NCBI GenBank assembly: GCA_001970955.1
Contig: MPUH01000085.1
Coordinates: forward strand, 50,251 to 114,250
Length of the DNA stretch: 64,000 nt
From: Stentor coeruleus
Taxonomy: Eukaryota; Ciliophora; Heterotrichea; Heterotrichida; Stentoridae
Direction: 5' to 3'
Under the pieces are notes generated by a model. The model ran no database searches, was not told where the DNA came from, and saw only the letters and a program-made list of their open reading frames with translations. Position numbers and translations under genes: made by a program. Shown here one piece after another: positions 11,487 to 21,209 of this stretch (its first letter is position 1; each line of letters starts with the position of its first letter).

Positions 11487-12335
11487 TTGAAGGAAAATAA
11501 AAACATGAGACCCACATCTGCACATCCATTAGCAAGATCTCAATCAAATAATGCTATAAAATGGACACCTGGAAGACCTTTAACAGCTCTAACATATCAG
11601 GCTCAAAATAAAAATCAATCAAACAAAGAACTTATTGCTGAATTATCCTTTGATAGTCCACATGCTAAGTTACCAAAGGAATCATTAGGGTCAAGACTTA
11701 GTAATACAGTTAGTAGGCCACAGAGTGCAATAATTAAAGCAAGACCAACATTCAAAGTTAACACAATGGTTATACCTAAAACTAATATAACTCAATATAC
11801 AGACAATAAAAAAGAAAGAATAGATCTGATTAAAAAACTTCAAAAATTTTGCAATACTCGATCGTTAAAACTCTTTGAAGATAATATAAAAGAAGAATAT
11901 ATACCGAAAATTGAATACCAAAATACTTTGGCTATAGAAGTTAAGAGAATATGGGATAAAAATGATTGTATTTCTTATCAGAATAAGATACTTGATAGCA
12001 CAAAATATGAAGATCTGAAAAATCAGACACGAAAAATTAGACCGCTAAGTGCAGCTAAAAGTGGTAAATCTTTTCATCGTATAAATCATTTTTTCATTCC
12101 TGGATTAGATAAAATAAATTCAGATGATTTGTCGATAATTCCCGAAAGCAAAGATAAAGGATTAGATTCTTTAGGAATTGACTCCTCCGAACTAAAGTTT
12201 TTCAAGAAACCTTGTGACATCAAGATTTTCAATTTCAATATAAATCAAAAACCTCCTATTTCAGGGTTTAAAGGCAAATTGGTCAAGAAAAACAGAAGAA
12301 GAATAGCAATTTCATTTAAAAAACCAATAGAATAA
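11487..12335 (+). CDS. RPxSA-motif protein, 282 aa, unknown function
   Basis: The protein is basic, Ser/Asn/Lys-rich and apparently soluble. It repeats a short RPxSA-like motif: RPTSAHP near the start, GRPLTAL, SRPQSAI and RPLSAAK. The same RPTSAxP motif opens the axonemal-type coiled-coil protein at 17316-18830. The start could be the ATG at 11487 or the second ATG at 11505, which begins MRPTSAHP as in the other protein. No enzyme motif or membrane segment is seen. I infer a microtubule or ciliary link only from the shared motif. Confidence 0.75.
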   Translation: MKENKNMRPTSAHPLARSQSNNAIKWTPGRPLTALTYQAQNKNQSNKELIAELSFDSPHAKLPKESLGSRLSNTVSRPQSAIIKARPTFKVNTMVIPKTNITQYTDNKKERIDLIKKLQKFCNTRSLKLFEDNIKEEYIPKIEYQNTLAIEVKRIWDKNDCISYQNKILDSTKYEDLKNQTRKIRPLSAAKSGKSFHRINHFFIPGLDKINSDDLSIIPESKDKGLDSLGIDSSELKFFKKPCDIKIFNFNINQKPPISGFKGKLVKKNRRRIAISFKKPIE

Positions 12336-12540
12336 ATATACCCCCGAAAAAACCAAAAATCATAACATAAAACTATCTAAAATACCAACAAAACCTTAAA
12401 AACTACATAAAATTCTTAACTCAAAATAAAACCCATACCCCACCTGATTTTCATAATTTTCTTTCATCTCAATCACATTATATAAAACTAAAACCCATCT
12501 TATAACCTAACTATCTTAAATCTCTTAACAATCATCAAGC

Positions 12541-14217
12541 TTAATTTCCATCATTTTGATGTTGTATCTTATACTTGATAAACTCAATCAAATTTTCCAA
12601 AGCCTCCAAAGCATGATCCTTAACTTCATCATCTTTACACATAACAGCTTTATTCCTAAAAACCTCAACTCCATTATTCATCATCTCAACAACCCCCAAA
12701 GCTTTAAGCACACTATCATATTTTTCATCACAAAAAATATCAAAAAACGCATTCAACGCTTCAGTATTAACCTCAACACTTTTATTCCCACAGCATTTTA
12801 CTAATGCTTTTACAATATCTTCAACAATTTGTAAAGCTAAATCTCCCTTTCCTATCACTGCTAAAGCACCAAGAAGATTTTCAGTAACCTCATCATTATC
12901 TTTATAAATCCCTTGTAATACAATAGGTATATAATTATTTTTTTGATCCTGTATATTATTTACTATAGAATCTGGGTATTTTTTACATATTGAACACATG
13001 TTTTTGCTTACTATTTCTAAGAGTTCAATGAAGTTTTCTTGAAATTCAGTTTCTTCTTCTGAGAATTCAAGAGCTCGATCAAGATGATCAATAAGCATAA
13101 CCCAAAGTTCATTACAATGATTAGTAAAACATGATGTGTTGAGAATAAGGTTTTGAATACAAGAAAATGCAGCACATTGAAGACTGATCATTGTTGACAT
13201 TAGATCAGGGTAGTTAAATATTGATAATGCCACATCTTTACTTACCCCATTCGCTGATTTTCCTATGGATTTTATGTTTTCTAATGTTAAATGGCTAAGA
13301 ACAAGAGGTTCTTCATCAGCTTCAACACTAAGAAGATTAGTCAATATTTCTAAACTGTTTTGTTGAGCTTTAGCTTCACCTATCCAAAAGTGTTCTTGAC
13401 CTTTAAAGTTATCATCTGTAAGTTTAGATGAAATATTTGTCAGAAATTCTCCATGTATATCAACAGTAAGCATTTCTAATACAATTGGTAATGAGTATCT
13501 AAATATTTCATCATAATTCCCTGTTTCTTGTAAAGCAGAAGTCATAAGCCCAACAACAGCAATTTTGACTTCAGATTCTAATCCATTAAGTAATGCAAAC
13601 AATTGTTGTGAATATTGTCTTACAAGTTTTTGGCTAGTTTGAATATTTGATTCAACACATAGATTAAGTAAATCAATTGCAGGAAGGGCTAAAGTTTTGT
13701 TTCTAGTAAGAATTGCTTGAACACACTGTGTAAATAATTCACTTGAAGAAAACTCATTAAATAATGGTTCATGCTCAGAACCTAAAGCTCCAAGTAAATA
13801 TAAAGCATTAGCGACTAATGAATGACAAATCTGTTGTTCTTGTTTATTAGAAAACATATGCTCATCTGATATATAAGTTCCAATAACAGGTTGAAGTAAT
13901 TGTATAACACCTAGGTTTAGTAATTCTTGATAATGAGATTCAGCTAAATTGATCCCAGCATGAAGTGCTGCAACTTGGACTGCAGGCTCTGTATCAGTCA
14001 TTCGTTCGACAATAAGTTTTAGTATCTCAGTGTTTTCTGGTAGATTTGGCAAGTTAGCGACGGCTATACATGCCAGTTCACGAATGTTACTTTCGCTACT
14101 TCGTAGCTATGTTAAAATTACACTTGAAGGTAGGTCGTCTTTAAGCATTTCTGACTGCTGAGCCTTCAAAGGATCGAACCTTGCAGATTTATCCCGTAAA
14201 GGCCGAGACTTTACCAT
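12541..14217 (-). CDS. SYO1: SYO1/HEATR3-like importin adaptor for ribosomal proteins
   Basis: Two exons, complement(join(12541..14106,14122..14217)), encode 553 aa. The first exon supplies the family's short basic opening (MVKSRPLRDKSARFDPLKAQ). Splicing then gives the first ARM/HEAT repeat, including RELACIAVANL. Further alpha-helical repeats include QVAALHAGINLAE, QQNSLEILTNLLS and, near the end, EVNTEALNAFFDIF and DHALEALENLIEF. These match the HEATR3/symportin pattern, in which the protein escorts newly made 5S RNP ribosomal proteins (uL18, uL5) into the nucleus. The length is slightly below the usual 620-680 aa, mainly in the acidic middle. An assembly gap lies just upstream of the ATG. 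Confidence 0.8.
14107..14121 (-). other. 15-nt intron in SYO1-like gene
   Basis: The intron GTAATTTTAACATAG follows codon 32. Removal joins the basic N-terminus to the first HEAT repeat. An A sits at position 10. Confidence 0.9.
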
Positions 14218-14220
14218 TTA

Positions 14221-14267
14221 TTATCTGAGCTTTTCTTATTTTTNTTATCTGAGCTTTTCTTATTTTT
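14221..14267. other. Assembly gap N14244 flanked by identical 23-bp sequence
   Basis: Positions 14221-14243 and 14245-14267 are identical. This is an unmerged overlap just upstream of the SYO1-like start and affects no coding sequence. Confidence 0.85.
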
Positions 14268-15147
14268 AAATGTACATCCAATAATTGTTAAGATATTGGG
14301 AATTGTGTGGAAAATATTTTTCGAATGTGTAGAGAGAAAGAGGATTTTAAGGTAAGTTTTGTTTAAAGTAAATGAAAAGAAAAAATATTTATTTGATTTA
14401 TGTGTTATGATATTCTTATATAATAAACACTTTGTATTAATCTTATAAGTTAAATCTATATAAAGTCTGATATATTTATTTAATTTTTTTGGAAAAGTTT
14501 TGATAGAAGTTTCAAGATCATTTTCATAGACTTAAAATGCCTGTAGTTAATTGTATATCTGATTAAATAAACTAAACTTTTATTAATATCACAAATAGTG
14601 TTTTAAAATTATATTTGATAATTGCTTATTTTATCATTTGGCATATAAATAATCTAATTTTTAGCCGCCACGATAATTTTTGCAATCCTAAGATGTTTTA
14701 ATAAATTTTCTAAATGAAAATACCTCCATAGCTATTAAAATTTATAGTATATATTTCATTTTATAATCCCTATACCTATCTCCAATAATATATTAAATAC
14801 AATCATATTATATCCATAATAACTTTATGCTACATCACTTAAATAACTATTTTCCCAATCCAGCAACTCTTCCAAAATCCCAAAACCTTTATTCTTACCT
14901 AATCCTATCAAATCTGAAAACCCGTCATACTTGCCTATTTTCTTATTCAATTTTCTTATATTCAAATTTCTATCCATTAGTCTTTCTCAATACAATACCC
15001 CTTCTCTTTATTATTTACACTTCCTAATATAATAATCCAAACCTTAAAACCTCTTTTTTGGCAACCTTCTTCATCATAATACTGCAATTTTCCATCTCAT
15101 TCTAAAATCCTAAAATAAAATACAAAAAAAAAAGTTGAAAATAATAT
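14268..15147. other. Divergent intergenic region
   Basis: This region separates two divergently transcribed genes. The right half (about 14830-15120) is C-rich and nearly free of G on the plus strand, as in other 5' flanks here. No gene is seen; the open stretch at about 14827-15027 is a by-product of that composition. Confidence 0.5.
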
Positions 15148-17079
15148 ATGGCATTATATGTTTCTGTATTTGCTTTAAGTCTCCTCTCACTGAGTAACAA
15201 TATCGCATATTATGCAATCAACAAAGATCTTTCAGTACTAATCATAGGTTTAATCCTAACATTTTTACTTTTGATATTTTTGATTCTTTTCTTCATCTCT
15301 TATAGAATTTATAGTAAAAACTGTCAGAAATTCCTCATCCCAACACTATATTTTCTCATTGGTCTCTGTTTTGTGTTTGAAGACCCAGATGTTATAAGAG
15401 TATTTTTACCTATAAGCGATGTACCTTCTTATATGCCAGGACTTTTATCTCTTATTATTTTATCAGTGACAATAAATCATAAGGTATTTTTAGGCCCAAA
15501 TTCAATTTTTGCCAATTTAATATTGGGAGTTCTGTCATTTTGCCTTGTTGTAGGACATGATGATACAAGAGGAAGGGCGGTTTATTTGTTTTTAGGCTTA
15601 GTGAGTTTTTTTATTGAGTCATTAAGGCAAAAATTCGCCCAAAAAAAAAGAATTCATGTTGTTAAGTATGAGGATATTCCTATAGATAATTATTCTGATT
15701 TAGAGTTTGAGGAAATCACGACTAAACTGGTGGAAACTGCAGATTTGCTTAGTGGTATTATGTCTAAACCTGATGATCTTGAAGAACCAATCAAAACCTG
15801 CCTAACAAACATCAAAATAGTCTCACATTGCCTTCAGAAAAAAAACAACATTTATACAGTAAAACCTAAATTTGTAACTAAAAACATGGACGAACAAGAC
15901 AAAATTTTCATCGAAGAATCTTGTTTTAACCCAAACATGAGAAGCCCAACTCTTATACAAAACCTCTCTATTAAAGTCCAAAATGAATTCTTATATGGAG
16001 TTAACGAGCTTATGGGATTATTAAAAAACATAAGCAAAGATTGGAATTTCAACACATTTTTCTTTGCTGATTGTTGCAATAATAACCCTATTCAAGTTGC
16101 AGGACTTTATGCATTTAAACATTATAACCTTGATGAGATATTTAAAATCCCTGATAATATATTGAAATGTTTTCTTAAAAGTTTGGAAGAAACTTATTAT
16201 AATAACCCTTATCATAATTCTATGCATGCTACTGATGTTATGTGTTCACATTTGTTTTTGTTATGTAATTCAAGACTTTATAAGTATTCAAGTAGTTTGG
16301 ATATTATGACTGGAATTGTTGCTGCTCTTGGTCATGATGCGGGACACCCAGCAAGGAATAATAGATTTTTAGTTATTACAAAACATGAAATTGCTATTCA
16401 GTATAATGATATAAGTGTACTTGAAATGCTTCATACTTCTACTTTGTTTCAGATTATATTAAAACCGGAAAGTGGCATTTTTAGCAATCTTACGTCGGAC
16501 CAGTGGAATTTGGCTAGGAAATTAATTATCGAAATGATCCTAGCAACTGATATGAGTAAGCATTTTGAATTATTAGGTCAATTTAGAGGTAAATACAAAA
16601 CTCCAGAATCCTTTGAACTTACTAATAACGATATGAAAATCGAACTTTTCCGTCTTATTATAAAAGCTGCAGATATAGGTCATGCTGCAAAAAGTATAGA
16701 CCTTCATAATAACTGGTGTCGTAGAGTTGTAGAGGAATTTTACACCCAAGGTGATCTTGAAAAAAAACTTGGCCTGTCTGTGTCGATGTATTGTGATAGA
16801 GAAACTACAGACATTTCAAAAAGCCAAGCAGGATTTATTAAAAACATTGTTTTACCACTTTTCTGTGCAGTGAATTTTGTTTTAGATTCTGATTTTATTG
16901 AGAATTTTTGTATTGAACAACTGAAAATAAATGAAAATTATTGGGTGCAAAGAAGGAAAAGTATAAGAGGAAGTAGTTTAATACTCAAAGATACAGAATA
17001 TGTTAATGTTCTTAACAATCTTGCTGTAACTAGAAGTGCAGTAAGGAAGCCGAGTTTACCAGAAAAATATCTTTCTTAA
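15148..17079 (+). CDS. Membrane-anchored 3',5'-cyclic nucleotide phosphodiesterase
   Basis: The protein has 643 aa. Residues 1-170 hold about five or six hydrophobic segments, so it is membrane-bound. Residues ~300-610 form a class I PDEase catalytic domain. Metal-binding motifs are clear: YHNSMHATDV near residue 352, GHDAGHPARNN near 394 and KAADIGHAAKS near 506. A later SQAGFI motif marks the substrate pocket around the conserved Gln. It hydrolyses cAMP and/or cGMP to the 5' monophosphate; specificity cannot be told from sequence. Multi-TM PDEs of this form are common in protists. It may oppose the signal read by the cyclic-nucleotide-binding protein at 27582-28712, though that link is inference. 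Confidence 0.92.
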   Translation: MALYVSVFALSLLSLSNNIAYYAINKDLSVLIIGLILTFLLLIFLILFFISYRIYSKNCQKFLIPTLYFLIGLCFVFEDPDVIRVFLPISDVPSYMPGLLSLIILSVTINHKVFLGPNSIFANLILGVLSFCLVVGHDDTRGRAVYLFLGLVSFFIESLRQKFAQKKRIHVVKYEDIPIDNYSDLEFEEITTKLVETADLLSGIMSKPDDLEEPIKTCLTNIKIVSHCLQKKNNIYTVKPKFVTKNMDEQDKIFIEESCFNPNMRSPTLIQNLSIKVQNEFLYGVNELMGLLKNISKDWNFNTFFFADCCNNNPIQVAGLYAFKHYNLDEIFKIPDNILKCFLKSLEETYYNNPYHNSMHATDVMCSHLFLLCNSRLYKYSSSLDIMTGIVAALGHDAGHPARNNRFLVITKHEIAIQYNDISVLEMLHTSTLFQIILKPESGIFSNLTSDQWNLARKLIIEMILATDMSKHFELLGQFRGKYKTPESFELTNNDMKIELFRLIIKAADIGHAAKSIDLHNNWCRRVVEEFYTQGDLEKKLGLSVSMYCDRETTDISKSQAGFIKNIVLPLFCAVNFVLDSDFIENFCIEQLKINENYWVQRRKSIRGSSLILKDTEYVNVLNNLAVTRSAVRKPSLPEKYLS

Positions 17080-17315
17080 GTATAATAAAATATGATGAAT
17101 CTTAAGGTTTGGATTGAAAATCATGATTATGAAACTAGTTTTTATCTTTAGTTTGATTTTAAGAATTTATGTGTAGAAAATTATAATATTTTAGTTTTAA
17201 GTTTTTATAGGATATAATTTATATAATAATATAAAGTGAAAACTATTGATAAAATAATTTGTTTGTGACATATATGTTTTAGATGAGTACAATATTAAAA
17301 AACATTTATAGCTAA

Positions 17316-18830
17316 TTATTTCTTCCTTAAAGCCTTTTCTAGTAAAGGAGCGAAAAGGTTTTTTTTCTTACTATCTGAAACTACTTCAACATAATTCAAC
17401 TCTGAAAAGCTCAAACTATGGTCTTTTTCTTTATTTAAAAATTGTATTTTTTCTATATACGAAAGTTTTTGTCCATTTTTAGGTTCATTAGCCTGATTAG
17501 CTGTAAATTTTTTTATCATTTTCATATCAGGCTGAGTTTTAAGGTTTTTAAGCATCTCTTGAACAATATTCTTAAGTACCTTCATCAAATCCCCCAAATT
17601 CTCATCACGAAATCTAGCCTCAGGTTTAAATTTTCTTACAGTTTTTTTAACCCAAATGCCAATTTGGAATTTCACTGTTTTTATCATAGCATTTCGCTCT
17701 TTTTCATAATTATTCCTATTAGTAAAATGAGTTATTTGTGACATGAGATCTTTAACAACTTCGCTTTTTACTGATGGTTTTTCAGAAATCGTGTAATTAA
17801 GTATTTTATTTTCAAGGTCATTATTTCTTTTTTGTAAAGTTTCTTTTACCCCTTTGTTTTGTATTATCATATTCATTAGTTCATGATAAGAGTTTTCTTT
17901 AGTCAAAAATTTCTCAACAACATCATTTATATCATGTAGACCAGTTATGCTTCGGATTTTCTTAAAAGCCAATTCAATTGTCCCGAATTTCGCGATATTT
18001 TCTTTAAGTTTATTTGATAACAACATATAAAACATTCTATACAACATGATTCTTTCTCTAAGCCCTTTAAATCTTCTAATTGTCTCTTCATTATCAACAT
18101 CTTCACAGATCTCCAAATGTCTTTTTTCTTTTTCTTTCCGCATCAGTTCTATATTAGAAATAAGCTCTGTTTCTTTTGTAAATTTTACCCTTAAAACTTG
18201 TTTGTGTTTATTGAAAAATTCAGCTGTTTTATCATAGTTTCTATACATTCTTGCGCTTCTACAGCGAGATTCTCTAATTTTAAGCGATTTTTCAAGTTCA
18301 GTTTTAAGAATCATACTTTTGATATTTAATTTATCTTGTAAATAATGAGTCTTCATATCCATGTGGATTTTCGTTGTTATAAGACGCTTTTCTATATGAT
18401 AATACACTTCCCGATCTGCAAGTTTTTCCTCTTGTTTTTGTTTAGTTTGTACAATATTTTCATTAAGTTCTTCAATCCTCTGAAGGAGTTCGGGTATTTT
18501 TTTCCCATAAGCTTCTGCTGATTTCACTTGATCCATTTCAACATTGAGTTTGTTGATTTTCCAATTAGCATTTGTCTTTGACAATTGAGTAACATTCGTA
18601 AAACCTTTAAGCATGTGTAGCTCCTGAGATATTTGAGTTGAAAGTATAGTCTTGTGATCTGGTGCTGTAGTTTCTGTAAGTTTAAATAAGGAATTATCTA
18701 AAAACTTCCCGGTAGCATCAGGGGATAACATTACATTTAAGTCTCTTTTAGCAGTGAATGCATGAATAGCTTTGCTGATTGTCACGGACTTACGTTTTAT
18801 GGGGTTAGCACTGGTTGGTCTAGTTTTCAT
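17316..18830 (-). CDS. Axonemal-type coiled-coil protein, outer-dynein-arm docking-complex-like
   Basis: A 504-aa protein, mostly charged helix with heptad character from residue ~90 to 400. The segment KKIRSITGLHDINDVVEKFL with EN and a hydrophobic run after it resembles the conserved block of CCDC63/CCDC114/CCDC151 proteins, which dock outer dynein arms on ciliary doublets. The N-terminus MKTRPTSANPIKRKS carries the RPTSAxP motif also seen at 11487-12335. The family call rests on one block and general form, so another ciliary coiled-coil family is possible. Its 3' end converges on the phosphodiesterase gene. Confidence 0.55.
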   Translation of the reverse strand: MKTRPTSANPIKRKSVTISKAIHAFTAKRDLNVMLSPDATGKFLDNSLFKLTETTAPDHKTILSTQISQELHMLKGFTNVTQLSKTNANWKINKLNVEMDQVKSAEAYGKKIPELLQRIEELNENIVQTKQKQEEKLADREVYYHIEKRLITTKIHMDMKTHYLQDKLNIKSMILKTELEKSLKIRESRCRSARMYRNYDKTAEFFNKHKQVLRVKFTKETELISNIELMRKEKEKRHLEICEDVDNEETIRRFKGLRERIMLYRMFYMLLSNKLKENIAKFGTIELAFKKIRSITGLHDINDVVEKFLTKENSYHELMNMIIQNKGVKETLQKRNNDLENKILNYTISEKPSVKSEVVKDLMSQITHFTNRNNYEKERNAMIKTVKFQIGIWVKKTVRKFKPEARFRDENLGDLMKVLKNIVQEMLKNLKTQPDMKMIKKFTANQANEPKNGQKLSYIEKIQFLNKEKDHSLSFSELNYVEVVSDSKKKNLFAPLLEKALRKK

Positions 18831-19318
18831 AAGTTTTTAAAATTGTAAAATATGAATAGAAAATATTTTTGTTTGATTTAGGTGTATAAAGGTTATAAAA
18901 GATAGGGTAGTAAAATATAAAATCAATAGTTTATGATGAAAAAATAAAGAATAATTACAATTGATACCAAGCGAGATAAGTTTGTTGAAATATTAGATTA
19001 TGTATTAGATCTAAAATATTTATAATCAATAACTTATAAAGTTTATATTCCATCATTAAATATATAAAATATTATTAAGTTTCAAAGAATATATTAAATT
19101 TGCATCATTTCTTTATATAAACATACCAAAAAATATAAATTCCAAATTTAGTTATAAAGCATTTTATGTTAATCATTACATATAAATTTTACTTCATTTT
19201 TATTTAAAATAAGCTCTCTAATTCTAGTTCTCAAACTTTATTCTATGTTAAAAACCCTTATTTCAATTATAATCCTTATATTAAAAATCCCATTATATCT
19301 TATTAAAAATCTAAATAA
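18831..19318. other. Intergenic region, no gene seen
   Basis: AT-rich sequence between two minus-strand genes. No intact frame, RNA gene or strong repeat is visible. Confidence 0.4.
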
Positions 19319-20250
19319 TTACTGATTAATATTAAGCCTAATGCCAAATTTAGTATCCCTAAATGCATGATTCTTAAGAGTCTCTGAGCTGGTTTCAGCA
19401 GACAAAACACTAGTCAAAGCATCAGACCATTTTTTCTTCAAAACTAGGGCAATTTTTCCAGATGAGTCTATCTTCCATTTTCCACTTGTTTTATCATCCC
19501 ATTTATTTTCCCCTCCAGCTTCTATATCAAGTGCTTTTCCAACACAATCAATTTTAGCACTTGCTGCAAATTTGGTATTAGAATCAACTTTCTGATATAA
19601 ACTAATGTCGAATTTTCCAAGGCTTATTGTATTTGAGTCAACATTTTCATGTTTTACAACCAATCTTGAATGCTTATGTACCCACCAACAAGCTAAAGAT
19701 GTAAGACTTGGTTTTAAAGTATTGTAGTCAATAAGACCTTCTGCTCCAAAGCCAAGTTTCTTATTACCGAAAACTAAATCGCAGTGGGCTGAGCTGCGTG
19801 TAACTTCAAAATTAGCTCTGGCTTTGTTGTGAAGATATTCAAAACCGAGACTTGGATTGCCACTTATCTGTTGGTATTGAGCTTTTAGTTTGAGACTTTG
19901 GCATTTTTTAGGGGAAAGATCGAAGGCTATTCTTAAAGACCCATCACTAGCTTTTTTTCCTTNTTGAGACTTTGGTATTTTTTAGGGGAAAGATCGAAGG
20001 CTATTCTTAAAGACCCATCACTAGCTTTTTTTCCTTTAAGGCTCCATTCTTCTTTAGTGTATTGTTGCCAACCAGATAAATATAAAGGATAGGATGCACC
20101 AGGTTCATTTTCACTTAGCCTACTGCTAAATTTATAATTTCCACGGGCAATATTGAATTTAACAAGGAATAGACTCCCGAAATAGAAATCCTTCCGCAAA
20201 AGATTTCCTTGCTTTTTGCAGAGATCCTTATAAGCTTCTAACTCAGACAT
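19319..20250 (-). CDS. VDAC-type mitochondrial outer-membrane porin, split by an assembly gap
   Basis: Collapsing the overlap at N19963 leaves 858 nt, which is 285 aa plus a stop, a normal VDAC length. The ATG is at 20250 (MSELEAYKDLCKKQG). The pattern is that of a Porin_3 barrel: an amphipathic N-terminal part followed by alternating beta-strands such as ANFEVTRSSAHCDLVFGN, LGFGAEGLIDYN and GKWKIDSSGKIALVLKKKW, ending in a KFGIRLNINQ strand. VDAC passes metabolites such as ATP across the outer mitochondrial membrane. A Tom40-type porin is less likely but not excluded. As written, the frame is broken by the extra 74 nt. Confidence 0.75.
19890..20036. other. Assembly gap N19963 flanked by near-identical 73-bp sequence
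   Basis: Positions 19890-19962 and 19964-20036 match with one difference (gcattt against gtattt, which would change Cys to Tyr in the porin). This is an unmerged overlap, perhaps between two alleles or carrying one read error. Confidence 0.9.
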
Positions 20251-21153
20251 TATAATCAATATTATGGTCAATTTAAAGTAAAAATATTATTTAATGATAT
20301 TTTTTTGTTATAAGATAGCACCTAGTACACAATATAGTTTTTTTGTTTCAAATATATTCGTATTTTATAAATATAATCAGCTTGAAAGTATTTATTTTGT
20401 TATATACTTTTACAAGATAAATGTTCTAATTATTACTTAATTATCTATTACATGAAAAATATCTAATTATAGTCTATATAAACTGACTGTTTTACTTAAA
20501 CAATAAAATTTAGCTTGATACTATAAGTTGTCTATAAATATTTTATAGTAAACAAAGCATGAATTTATAAATTTCTAGCAAACATTATAATCTAAATTCA
20601 TATATTAGTGTTATATAAATACTAGTAATTTTTAGCCGACTTTAAAACAAAATTCTATCAGATCACTAAACTAATTTCCTTTATCACCAAAAAAAAATAT
20701 TATATATTAACTTGTTACTATATTAATTTTTTAATACATTTATTAAACACTACAACCCAATCTTATATTTCACATAAATTTGTCCTTACTTAAAAAAAGC
20801 TATAAATCAATAACTTTTACATTCAAAAAATCCTTCACCACTGTTTATAAACCCATTTAGTTCATATTTCTATCAAAATTCTAAAGTTCTTTTCTGCGTT
20901 AAAAATAGCTCTATTAAAATTTTTAGACTTACATAAAAGCTGAAATTACTGAATAAACCATGTCTCTAATAAATGATATCCGTAGCTTTATTCTCGATAT
21001 TGATAGCTTTAGCTTTTAGTGATCAGCANAACCCATTTAGTTTATATTTCTATCAAAATTCTAAAGTTCTTTTCTGCGTTAAAAATAGCTCTATTAAAAT
21101 TTTTAGACTTACATAAAAGCTGAAATTACTGAATAAACCAATATTTCTAATAA
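20251..21153. other. Divergent intergenic region
   Basis: AT-rich sequence between the VDAC and the first leishmanolysin gene. The right end holds the duplicated sequence around N21029. No other gene is seen. Confidence 0.45.
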
Positions 21154-21209
21154 ATGATATCCGTAGCTTTATTCTCGATATTGATAGCTTTAGCTTTTAG
21201 TGATCAGCA
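20850..21209. repeat. 180-bp imperfect duplication around gap N21029
   Basis: Positions 20850-21028 and 21030-21209 are nearly the same, covering the promoter and first ~19 codons of leishmanolysin 1. Differences cluster just before the start codon (aaaccatgtctct against aaaccaatatttct), with another at ttcat/tttat. Unlike three of the four other gaps, the two sides differ, so the copies may be alleles or paralogue ends rather than one exact overlap. Confidence 0.8.

Noticed and set aside
14827-15027. A 66-codon plus-strand frame upstream of the phosphodiesterase
   Set aside because: It lies in a G-free C/T-rich flank, where low-complexity open frames arise easily. There is no domain and no separate support.
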